A stretch of DNA of 64,000 bases from the NCBI GenBank assembly GCA_963969495.1, contig OZ018324.1, positions 42,282,609 to 42,346,608 on the forward strand, read 5' to 3'. The position numbers and the translations under genes were made by a program. Under the pieces are notes generated by a model, which was not told where the DNA came from, searched no databases, and saw nothing but the letters and a program-made list of their open reading frames with translations. This stretch comes from Ceratothoa steindachneri (Eukaryota > Arthropoda > Malacostraca > Isopoda > Cymothoidae). How positions within the stretch are numbered: position 1 is the first letter of the stretch; each line of letters starts with the position of its first letter. Positions 10,481 to 22,231 of the stretch are shown one piece after another.

Positions 10481-13382
10481 TTGATGGTTTCGCAGGGCTC
10501 AAATCACCTACTAGTGCCTCTGATTGGCTAAATGAGGCTTCTACCACTAGATGGCGCCACCCAGCGCCAAATTCGATGGGTTGAATAACCATATGTCCCA
10601 TGGTCATAGGGGTCATTTCATGGTTCTAAATTGGTACAATTAAACTTTACTCCTTTTTGATAAAAGAGCGACGCCTTGACATCGTGCTTCGCCGCAGGTA
10701 AAAATAATGAGGGTGGAACATAATAAGTCAAATTTGTATTTTTCTAAAACTGTATAAGCAAATCATCTATAATCACTGCTCTGCGTCAAACATGTACCTT
10801 AGGATTTCTGTAGTGTTTCTTAATAAAATTGATCTCCTAAATCCGAATCTGGCATCCGTTTTTCTCTATCAGGTGCAGTTTTTACGATACAGCGGGTCAT
10901 AATAGTTTTATAGTTTATACATGTCCTATATTACATAAAAATTTTAATAGTTTTTGCACTACTGTATTCGCAGTAAATCTTGTGTACATTTTAAGTAATT
11001 ATGTTAATAAGTTTATATTTTTGCAGGTTAGAAATTGCTTAGCATAATAATAATAATAATAATAATAATAGTGGTGGAGTTAAAAATGAACAGAAACTGT
11101 ACGAATAGCTCCGACAGATTTTGCTATGTTTGCGGGAAAGTGACTTTTTCCGAGCAGCAATGTACAGTCTCTCCTGTAATTAAATTTTTGTATCATGCAT
11201 ATTTTAGAGTAAGGCTAAGAGATGAAGATAAAAGATTTGCATCACATACCTAGTGCAAGTGATGCTACATAAGTTTAAGAAGCTGGAGTCAGTGTGAACA
11301 GACATATCTCTCTCTTTTGGTGTTCCCATGGTGTGGATAGAGGGAAGGACCACACTATGGACTGCTATTTTTGCATGCCAAATCTTAGGGGTGAGCATTA
11401 TATCAAGTATTTAAAATTTCTGTATTATACTTGATCCTGAAAATGTCATTATTATGCATAGAATTACCATAAAATTAAAAACTAACATAGTTTTAACATA
11501 GTTAACATTTATGTACTATCTGCAACTCCAAATCATTTCCTTTATGTAATATATTATATTTTCTACAGGTATAAATAAGAAGAATAAACATAGTGTAGCA
11601 TATCTAAATGTTCCTTCTGTCATCAAACCCCAGCCCCATCGTCCAGGAATTCCTATACCTTCTTCCTCGTAACATATAGAGGTGCATGAAGAGATTAATA
11701 TGGAAGTTGATCAAGATTATGACACATCTGAGTCTTATCATGTTTCCACACATGATATGGTCGCAAGACCATTTACTCAAGTTCAGTTAAATGACTTAAC
11801 CAAGGATCTGGGGCTTTCAAAAGGAGAATGCACAACTTCTTGGCTCTCGACTTTGTGAAAGTAATCTTCTCGCTAAAGAAACAAAATTTTCTTGGTACAG
11901 AAATAGAGAACAAGAGTTTCGAAGCTATTTTTGACAGCATTCTTCTAGCTCTTTAGTATACTGCGCCAATATTAAAAGACTTGTTGAGGCCCTTGGAATT
12001 CCCTACAACCAATTAGAATGGACACTTTTCTTAGATTCCTCCAGTACAAGTTAAAAGGTGTTTATTGAATATTGGTAACAAGATAGCTTCCGTTCCTATA
12101 GGCCATGCATTCCAACTTACTGAAAGTTATGAAAATATGAAAAAATTGCTGGATGCAAGAAATTACTGTAACACAATTGGGGGATATGTGGTGACTTACA
12201 GGTAAGATGATTTTACACTTGGCATTTCTAAGCTCTTTGATATTAACATTTTAATTTTCAATTGTTAATACTTATATACACCTTTTGGTCAACTTACATT
12301 TTAAGAGAATGCAAATCTGGAAATCATGAATCATTTTTTAGTTATATTTTTTGTTAAAGTGTGTCCCTATAGGTCAATGTATCCTTTTGGGTTAATTGGG
12401 AACTTATCCTAATTGAGAAGGTATACAACATAACTCAATCAACTTAAAATAAGATGTACATATATCCAATTAGTTCCAATACAATGCTTTAATGCATCGG
12501 CATACAGGATTTTTCAGTACATATTCATATTCTTATTGTTTTAACAAATATTACTTTGAATTTGTTTTTAGAAATATTACACTTTGAATTTACATACCCT
12601 GCTAAATTTCTTTTCAAATAGTGTCTCTTATAATTGGGATGCAAAAAGCAACACAAAGCATCTCTGTTTCCTATGTTTATGCAACAGTCGTGCAGATAGT
12701 ATACACTAAGAGAAGAAATTTGTGTTCCACGAGAAGCATTTAGAATTGGATCAAATTATTTGATAGCTGAACCTTTAGTGCCTTCTCACAAAATGTTGCT
12801 TCCTCTACTGCATATAAAGCTTAGAATAATGAAATATAATGTGAAAATCCTTAATAAAGAAGGCCAAACTTTCAAATTTTTTCTTCAAAAGTTTCCACAT
12901 ATCAGTGAGGCTACGCTCCATGCGGGAATTTTGGATGGACCTCAGATCAGGAACTTGATGAGATATCAGCAGTTTGAGGCATCAATGACGGACATAGAAA
13001 AATATGCCTGAAAAGCTTTTAAAGCTCTAGTTAACAATTTCGTAGGCAATAAAAGAAGCCCAGAATATGTTGGCCTGCTCAATCAGCTCCTAGCAAGTCT
13101 CAAACATTTGGGAGCTCGAATGTCTATAAAGATACACGTTTTACAGTCCCTTCTGGATTATTTTCCCGACAACTGCGGGGATTACACTAAAGAACAGGAG
13201 GAAAGATTCCACCTAGGACATAAAAACAATGGAATCCAGGTACCAGGGTAAATGGAACGTAAACATGCTTGCTGACTACTGTTGGTGTTTGAAGCGTGAT
13301 GCACCAGATGAGAGGCACAAACGGAAATTGTCAAGGGCGTCTTTTCTTGGAAATTAGATTTATTTTCTTTATTATGTTGCAT
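10480..13382 (+). pseudogene. Family A mobile gene, copy 1, with introns
   Basis: I recognise this only as a multicopy family of uncharacterised arthropod proteins. The N-terminal exon (11027-11390) has FCYVCGKVTFSEQQC, a zinc-knuckle-like Cys pair, then a CYFC motif. The next exon (11569-12201) starts INKKNKHSVAYLN, contains the block LFLDSSS, and ends ICGDLQ. The last (12622-13380) carries TKHLCFLCLCNSRAD, LLPLLHIKLRIMK, GILDGPQIRNLM, EEQEERFH and, near the end, LLDYFPDNCGDY. Introns are bounded by GT-AG: 10698-11026, 11391-11568 and 12202-12621. Splicing joins the frame at RG|IN. Stops and frameshifts (for example after GECTTSWLST and near 12650) make it a pseudogene. Candidate acidic residues D (FLDSS), D (CGDL) and E (EERFH) would fit a DDE-type transposase, but that is inference. 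Confidence 0.65.
11045..11070 (+). repeat. (TAA)n microsatellite
   Basis: Nearly nine ATA/TAA units just upstream of the coding start of family A copy 1, inside its second exon. Confidence 0.95.
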
Positions 13383-13570
13383 CCTTTAATTTTTTCTTTG
13401 ATTAAAAGGATTTTAGTTTACATACGTTTATTCCTGTTTCTATGATATAACAATAATAATGCAATATTAAATAGAGAATGGTTTTGGAAAAAAAAAATTT
13501 CAGTTAAAATGAGGTGTATGCTGTACTGATAAAATCTGACCTGATTGAACAAAAAATTCATTATTTCTTT

Positions 13571-13620
13571 AGCTCAGGAGGTTTGATTCATTAAGAAACC
13601 ACAAAGAAATCCTGAGCAAC
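13571..13620 (+). repeat. Nested hairpin
   Basis: GCTCAGGA (about 13573) pairs with TCCTGAGC (about 13612), and inside it GGTTT pairs with AAACC around an 11-nt loop. It is small and could be chance, but the two stems are stacked. Confidence 0.4.
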
Positions 13621-13709
13621 ATAGAATCTTTTTTTCAAATGCAGGCTTGTGTAATTTTCTAAAGACGCACGAGTTGATTTCAGGGGAATTTTCTCAAAGG
13701 TCTAATCCC

Positions 13710-13870
13710 GCATATAAAGAGGGCTCCGGCGGGGAAAATCCCCCAGACTCAGTTCTGTGAGTGAGTCTGCTTTCAAGTCAGCAAGTAATTAATCATTCAG
13801 TTGCATGAAAGAGTCTATCAGCGGCAGTAAGCTAGAAGGATTTGCCGAGACAATTTGATAATTTTAATTT
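13710..13870 (+). promoter_or_regulatory. Candidate TATA/initiator promoter with downstream splice acceptor
   Basis: A TATAAAG box at 13712-13718 is followed by a GC-rich spacer and an arthropod-type initiator TCAGTTCT at about 13749, some 37 nt from the TATA start (slightly long), or CCAGAC at about 33 nt. A pyrimidine-poor stretch TTTTAATTTCAG near 13870 could be a splice acceptor. No recognisable coding exon follows; a (TA)n tract starts at 13951. It may be the remains of an LTR or of a lost gene. Confidence 0.3.
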
Positions 13871-13949
13871 CAGGGAATGGTGTAGAAGTGGCAAAAAATT
13901 GGTTTATTAGTTAATATTGATGCGTTAATATTAAAATAAAATGTGAATG

Positions 13950-13950
<1 letters not shown>

Positions 13951-14025
<75 letters not shown>
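13951..14025. repeat. (TA)n microsatellite
   Basis: Uninterrupted TA run, seen directly. Confidence 0.97.
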
Positions 14026-14027
<2 letters not shown>

Positions 14028-15120
14028 TTAGCTAAGGGCAATAGTAAGAATTCCTTAATCCGCTAATAATTCTCATGGAATTCCTCAACCCTCTTCAGGA
14101 GCACCAGCCTGGAAAAAGAAAAAGTACTCCTAACTAATTTCGAGCTTTACTCCTCTCCTTTTTAAAGAAAACGAAACCCCAAAAATATAACAAAAGTATA
14201 TAAAAATAAATAAAAAGTTAGTCACCACATCTTAAACAAAAAATCACCAATAGAGAAGGATGACAAGAATTAGGCGTGTGAAAGAAACAGGCATACTTAT
14301 CAGGAGCAGGTAGCTACATAGGCCAAACCTAAAAAAAGCAGAGATAAAGAACATAACCAGGAGCAATAAAGATATTAAAGCAGAAAATATGTAGAGTTAT
14401 TGACGGAAAAGTGAAAAAAGCAAGAAAAATTAAAATGAAAAATAAATTGCCAAACATGAGATTACCTATGTAACAGACTCACAACTCAAAATAATGAAAA
14501 ATAAATCTATGAATTGCAATACAAAAAAATGTATTCAAGGATGAGTTTCTTGATAATATAATTAATTTTAAAAAGTGCGGAGAAAGTATTAAAATTTGAA
14601 TGTGGCTAATGAAAGGCTATTAAAAGAAATTTTTTATTAACATGTTTAGAATGTTTTATAAATTCAGCAGAATTTTATATATAAATTAGGAAGAATAGGT
14701 AAAAGATAATTTCTGATGCCTAATCCAAATAAGGAAGAAAGATTTATTTCCACATAACGAACTATACAAATTTCGATACACATTTAAATGATAGGTAGCA
14801 GCAGGAAAACGAATATCAACATTTCGCAATTTATTCTTAAGAAATTGAAGAGATCTTCATCCTTCACTTTGGCTCCAAAAAGTTAAGACATCGAAAGTAA
14901 CAAGGGTGGATAGGAAGAGCATACTGTCATAACTATTAATTACATTCGAATGACAATTAGTTCCTAAGATTATAGTAAGAAATTAACTAAACCAATTAGA
15001 CAGCAAATACATACATCAAAAACTGAGCTTATAATCGATCGTAAGGAGTAATTCGTTTTTTTGTGTGCATTTCGCGAAGTTCTTACAATTTCTTATTTTT
15101 TCTGTTCAAGTTTTTAAAAC
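14026..15120. other. No gene seen
   Basis: A-rich sequence. It may include the decayed 5' part of the Penelope-like element that follows, but I cannot support a boundary. Confidence 0.35.
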
Positions 15121-17165
15121 GTTAACTCGCGCAAAAGGCTTCCTGAATTTTGCTTACAGAAGAAATGAATGGGGCCCACTCGTATGAGTAATGGGTGGCG
15201 ATCCTGAAGGGGTTGAGAAGGACTTCAATATTTATTCGCTTTTGATATTTCTTTGATTTAGCTTTATAGTCGCAATTTGGTTTCAAGGTTGAGAAACTTC
15301 TCTTGTTATGTTGTTGAGGAATGTCCAGAGACAAACTGGAAGATGAACGAAAAAGCACTACAAATCCTAACCTTGCCACGGAGATCCTCCTTTAAATCCA
15401 ATGTTCTGACTCCTCGCCTCATGTAGGGTGCTAAACTACTTAAGAATAACCCTATGATTACCATTAGGAACCAAACAAACAGCTATCTTTTTCATTATAC
15501 CTACAGAGCAGTACCTCGCGAGAATTAACAGCATAATTAATGAGCCGAATAAATTCATAAAAATTACGAGGAACCGAATCGATGACATTAAAAAGAAGCT
15601 AAATAAACGCATAGAAGCATCAAAAAACAACCCGGAAAGCTTAAATAAAGAACATAACAATGCTTACCGTAATGTAAAGACCCACAAGTTAGGAAACCAT
15701 CTTAGACCAATAATAAGTTAGATCCCCACCCCTACCTATGGCATTATTAGGGCTACTGATCCTAAAAGGATAATTTCTTCGATGGATGTTGACTCATTGT
15801 TTACAATTGATCCAGTTGTTGAAACAATAGAAATAATGCTAGAACCTGTTTTAAACCAATATGAGAGGCCCTTATTGGCATACCCAGGGCATCTCTAAGA
15901 CAGCTTCTACACTTCTGCACCTCTGAAGCCCAGTTCTAGGGTCTCAATGGAGATATGGAACATCGAGTAAACGGAGTTGTTATGGGTTCTCCTTTTAAAG
16001 TCATATCCGCAAATGTTTGCAAGGGATCCATCGAGGCAAGAGTTTTCGCCGATAGATAAATATAAAATCGGAAGGAGAAATAAAAAAGTCCGACAAGTAC
16101 TTAAATAATGTTCGTCCCCCAATTATACGGTTAAACGAGGTCAAACCAAATAAATTTCATTTCTCGATACTTTACCTACTCTGTAAACACAATAACAAGA
16201 TTTAAAAGAAATTATACGTTAAAATCACAAATACTTGCCTCTGCATTAATACAGAAAGGGAATGCCCATAACGATACAAGAAAAGTCTAGTTAATGCTTA
16301 AATTAACTGTGCATTAACCCACTGACAACCTTTGAAAGATACACACAATGAGAGTGAGAGACAAACACAAGTCCTCGACAACAATGAATTCAGCAACCAC
16401 GATGCACAGGTAGCCATCAAGAACAAAATTGATCAATTTTACTTCACTGGTCAGCATAGCACCGGAAACAATATAAAAAAAATAACATAAAACTCTTCTA
16501 GAAGAACAAGATGAATACAGCGTACTTGAAGAAACGAAAGAATAATTAAGGGATCAATGACGCCTATAAATACAGAACCAAAAATATATTTAACTACATA
16601 TTATCAAACTAAACGCATCGGCAGCCTCATCATGAAAATCAACCAGAGAACCCATACTCGAACCTGAACAAAGCAACCATCTGAAATATGAGCATAAATG
16701 CAACCCAGGAGACGGTCAGGTCTTCGCCCACTCATATATTGAAATAAGGGAAACAAAATTATCAAGAAGAATGACAAACCACCTAAGCAAAGGAGCTTAA
16801 ATAACATGCAAGTTAAAACCAGGGAGCTGTTACCTAAGCTAAATATTCAATTCAATTTGAATGGACTACTGCAAACAGCAGAATTAGGAGCCGACTTACG
16901 AGGGATACTTAATCTCCCCCTATGAAGGTCCCCCCCCTCTTTTGGCGTGACCGCAAATATGACTTTCTCCCCTAAGCTTACCTCTTTCGATCTTGTCTTA
17001 TCTTGCTCATGTGTTTGTCAGTAGTTTCGCACCTGCTGATCTATTTGTTTGTTTGTATTTAAGTAATGTCCATTCATTGGTAGATAAAATTCAATGTTCT
17101 ATCCTTTTACTTTTTCTCTGAAGATGATACGAGTGTATCGAAACGCGTCAGATAAATAAAGTGTT
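15120..17165 (+). pseudogene. Penelope-like retroelement (PLE 1), RT and GIY-YIG, degraded
   Basis: The plus strand encodes a broken PLE polyprotein. From 15440 a segment reads QYLARINSIINEPNKFIK then YRNVKTHKLGNHLRPIIS and PTPTYG, the KxHK and PTPTY blocks typical of PLE reverse transcriptase. SMDVDSLFT (about 15785) is the palm aspartate block. Further on, ECNPGDGQVF-like then SYIEIRETKLSRRMTNHLSK (about 16730-16800) corresponds to the GIY-YIG endonuclease block SYIGxTxxTLSRR, with glycine lost. Many stops and frameshifts break it. The end carries a hammerhead-like motif (17102-17161). The N-terminal part (15120-15440) is only loosely recognisable. PLEs copy themselves by RT primed at telomere-like or nicked ends, the GIY-YIG domain making the nick. 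Confidence 0.7.
17102..17161 (+). ncRNA. Hammerhead-ribozyme-like motif at PLE 1 end
   Basis: Core pieces are in order: CTGAAGA (17118-17124), stem II GATAC/GTATC (17126-17130 with 17135-17139), GAAA (17140-17143), a minimal stem III ACGCGT and cleavage triplet GTC (17147-17149). The flanks can form stem I: TCT with AGA next to the core and ACTTT with AAAGT beyond an internal loop. One U (17125) is inserted between the core and stem II, which would weaken or abolish cleavage. PLEs are known to carry minimal hammerheads in their terminal repeats. The same bases also read as a C-terminal peptide SEDDTSVSKRVR. Confidence 0.5.
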
Positions 17166-17355
17166 TTTCGACTAGACTTTTTTCCTTTTCCTCCTTTAAT
17201 TTTAAAATCTTGAATGTTAATGAATTTTTGAGAACTCATACACGGCCTCAATCCATTTATACGAATATACAACAAATCGAGAGATTTAAAAAGTAAATCA
17301 CAAATGAAAAATTAGCCGTCGCTTTTAACTTGCTATGATGAAAATATATTGCTTA

Positions 17356-17360
<5 letters not shown>

Positions 17361-17389
<29 letters not shown>
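17361..17389. repeat. (TA)n microsatellite
   Basis: Short uninterrupted AT run. Confidence 0.95.
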
Positions 17390-17392
<3 letters not shown>

Positions 17393-17599
17393 GAAAAAAC
17401 TTTATAGCGAGTTATGATATATGATAGTGTGAAACCACTGTATAGGAGCATATTATTTAATTAAGAGAGTAGTTTCGGTATGAAGTTTGCCATACCCTTT
17501 GCAGTCATGTAGTGAGAGTGGAATGAACACACATTTCGCTAAACAGCCTCGAAATCCTGCAAAAAAGCATTAATCAGGAGGTTCCGGGAATATGAACTA

Positions 17600-17960
17600 C
17601 ATTTAAATTAACTACCCGAAAGATTAAAATTGGAAATTTCTCATATTAGTATCGATTCCTAAAATTTTTCTTTAACGGAAATCTTTACAATTATATATAA
17701 TGTGGGCCTTTGAATAATCTATTTGGTAGTTGTAATTGCTAATATGGCTAAACATACTGGATGTAGTACTGCCTCGCCTTACACCACTTTTATGTTCATA
17801 TATTCGTTTTATAATTTTTTCTTAGTCTCTCCGATATAGAATGAGGGATAGTTAGTGCATTCACACGGGATTAGATATACACCTGCCTCATTTGGCTGAT
17901 CCATTCGACTAAGCCCATGGATCAGATAGTTCTTTGGTAGCAGAGATTTTTGCAGAGAAG
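17600..17960 (-). pseudogene. Penelope-like element (PLE 2), GIY-YIG domain relic
   Basis: Minus-strand translation from about 17905 gives NEAGVYLIPCECTNYPSFY then IGETKKKL, the start of a PLE GIY-YIG nuclease (GVYxIPC...FYIGET). Across a stop follow RIYEHKSGVRRGSTTSS and then AHIIYNCKDFR, the usual EHK...VRRG and DF/DYRKRK blocks. Only this C-terminal domain remains and the RT is missing. The block sequences differ from PLE 1 and PLE 3, so it is a separate lineage. Confidence 0.7.
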
Positions 17961-18339
17961 ATGGAAAATTTTACATTCGATTACAATCTATTAATGCAGT
18001 AGGCAAGATCATAGTTGCTACAATGCGGGAAGAATGTGCAGTCCAGGAAACTGTAAGTGTTTGACTTTTTAAAACCAATATGACACGTCATAAATAATGC
18101 GGAATTTTTTTATGTTTGTAATTATTTATTGGATAGAAATCCAACAACTATAAAGGTATTTATATTTAAATATTTATTTATTTTTTAATTTAACACTCAA
18201 TATATTTCAACTAGTATTTCCCATTGGTCTCCATCTTTCTGCATACTTTTCAATCCGCTATTTGTAAAACGCGTTTAACTTTCATTTAAAAATTTTTTTA
18301 AATATTAAATGTTATTCATAATGGTATAGTCGGGGGTGG

Positions 18340-18790
18340 GGAACCAATACCCCAGCTGAAACAGGGACGTAACTACGGAAGATTCTCTTATATTTTTGGT
18401 AGGACATGAATGACATTATACATTTTGAATTTCTTAACATAAAACAGACTATCGTCAAAGAGGTTTACTTTTCTGTGTTAAGCCGGTTAAATGTGGCACT
18501 TGAGCAGAAAAGACCACCATTGATTAATAGAAGAAGAGTGGTCATTCATCAAGGCAACGCGCGACTTGCTAGCCAAGAGATATCGTAGAGAAGCTTAATA
18601 ATTTTGATTTAGAAATTCTGAGACATCCTCCATAGTCAATCAACTTAGCCAAATCACGTTACTAATGTTTAAGGATTTTAGTGAATTTAGCGATTTTACA
18701 GAAAGAAATCGCAACAAAAGGAGAGAAGATGTAAAAAACTTACAGAACATTTTAAAATCAAAGTTAACGATTTTTTTCAGAGGTATAAAC
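18340..18790 (+). pseudogene. Mariner transposase C-terminal half
   Basis: The open stretch 18406-18588 begins MNDIIHFEFLN, the strand after the WWD block, continues with VLSRLNVALEQKRPPLINRR and VVIHQGNARL. The latter is the HQDNARPH block with the second catalytic aspartate changed to glycine. Downstream in other frames LEILRHPP and FRGIN are recognisable as the LxHPPYSPD block and the terminal RGI motif. It is dead. Confidence 0.7.
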
Positions 18791-19059
18791 CGGTGTAAAT
18801 TACACATTTATTAAATTAATTGATAGATAGTCATTTAAATATATATAACTTCAAATAGATGTTTGATATTAGAAATAAAATAGTGATAAACAAACGAATT
18901 GCTTGAACGAAACTAATGTCTGATTTTCTAGAATCAGGTTTTAAATAGTATTTATTAAATTAGCGCCTCTGGTTATCGTTTAGGAATGATACAATGAGTA
19001 ATTTATAACTTTATCTTTCAGATTATAAAATTCTTGTTCATAATCTTGCTTGGCATTCA

Positions 19060-19610
19060 TCTCTCTGTTCGTTCAATCTAAAGATCACATTAGACATGTT
19101 TTACTCTATGACTTTCATAAAGATGTTAAAGCAAAGTATAGCGGCAAAATACATTGAGAGTACTTATGGGTATGATGCGGTGAATACAAGAAGTTCCAGG
19201 AGCTGGTTTTACGTTTCTAAAGTTGGGATTTCAGTCTAAAAGACGCAACAGAAGAAGGTCGTCCAAAAGAATTTGATTATGAAGCATTGAAAGCTGCTAC
19301 AATTTTTAGAGAACTCGCAGAAAAATTTAATGTAACCCATATAAATGTTCTACGCCAACTGAAGAGAAATGTGATTGGAAAATGGTCCCATGAATCTTCT
19401 GGATTTCTGAAAAATGCGATTATCCTGCAATTTATAGGAATGGGGTGAATAAATTGTTGCAGTTTTTAAATCTTATATTTTATCAGTATCAAAAGCAGGG
19501 AGAAAAATCTTCCAATTTTATTTGAAGATGAACTGCGTTTGCTTACCAAAAGTTCAATTGAGAACCAAGTATTTGTTTACCAAACAACAAACCTAGGTTT
19601 CCCATTATAG
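19060..19610 (+). pseudogene. Mariner transposase N-terminal half
   Basis: Plus-strand blocks: KDHIRHVLLYDFHKDVKA is the start of a mariner transposase (REHIRxVLLFEFHxGxxA). SWDFSLKDATEEGRPKEFDY is the DFDLKDxPRSGRPxEFDE linker between the two helix-turn-helix domains, and ELAEKFNVTHINVLRQLK is the second HTH. GKWSHESSGF corresponds to the GKWVPHELSE motif and ILFEDE to the catalytic-domain start. It stops before the first catalytic aspartate block is complete. This N-terminal half lies downstream of the C-terminal half at 18340-18790, so the two are not one collinear gene. Confidence 0.7.
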
Positions 19611-19904
19611 AAGCACATTTTATTTTCGGCATATTGCTTTTATTTATCCAAATTTTCCAAATTGTCATTAAAAGTTTACGTTTTTGCAATAATTATAATC
19701 TTATTTAGTCCTGTATATATGTGTCATTGATATGAAACACTTGGTTCCTCATCACCATTGTTTCTGCTTAATTACCACCAGGATAAACTAACCGGCTCGT
19801 CTTGGGGTTAACTTGCTCATAGGTAGGGCAGCAATGTTCAGTTCACGATTCGACGCTGCCTCTTTCGTGGCGATACTCTCTTTTCCTCCTATCCTAATAT
19901 TACA

Positions 19905-19995
19905 AAGTGCCGATATAGCTTCACTTGGTAAAAGCGTTCGTATATAGCTTCTTTATTTGTATGCCATCAGGTCCGAATTAGATCGGGACTCTTCT
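19905..19995 (+). repeat. Possible tRNA-derived SINE head
   Basis: TAGCTTCACTTGGTAAAAGC (about 19917) resembles a pol III A box and GGTCCGAATTAGATC (about 19970) a decayed B box, at tRNA-like spacing. No cloverleaf with a good acceptor stem can be drawn, so it is not a functional tRNA. Confidence 0.3.
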
Positions 19996-19999
19996 CCCA

Positions 20000-21526
<1,527 letters not shown>

Positions 21527-22231
21527 CAGCCGAATATGTATTTTCCTTAATCATGACGAAGGAAAATAAATTTTTTTATCATTTGATATTTTTCAATTGC
21601 AAATGATTGATTACTTGATGAATAATAAAGATTAGGCACTGATAAAAGTGCATATCGACCATCTTACGGATCAAACGGTCGCCATAATAATCGCGCTGTA
21701 AGAATCAGACAAAAAATATACTATAATTGCCAATCTGAGTCACATTCATCCCACAGCGTGATCTCTTCCATACAAATTGCCACGCTGTCCCAGTCGGAGC
21801 AAATTTTCGCTGTATTTTAATTTTTTCTTATTAAATAAAAGGTTCTTTCGTGTTCCTGTATCTGCTTCACAATTTATGAATTTTTTCATTAATTGGGGTT
21901 TTCATTTAATCCAAAGGAAAGTTTGGAAAATGACGGTAAATCGCTTCAGTTCGTTTTTGCTTTAACGAAAAAGGCGCGAAAAAAGCGCAACAAAATTATG
22001 CGTCTCCTGCTGGTAACAAAGCCATAAAATCGTGTCTCATTATTTTTTGCTGTAACAATGTAACACGTAATTTAAACAAGGTTTTAAAAGGTGTAGAGAG
22101 AGAGACAGGGAGAGCAAGAGAGATTAACAAGGAGTAACAAGGAAAGGAAGTACCCTAGGAGACCTTACGGTCCATTCAAAGAGGGTACCTTTGGACTAGC
22201 AATCAAGCAAGCACATGACTGCTCAATTGTT

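Noticed and set aside
15436..15660. Hydrophobic minus-strand frame that could pass for a membrane protein
   Set aside because: Antisense of Penelope RT blocks on the plus strand.
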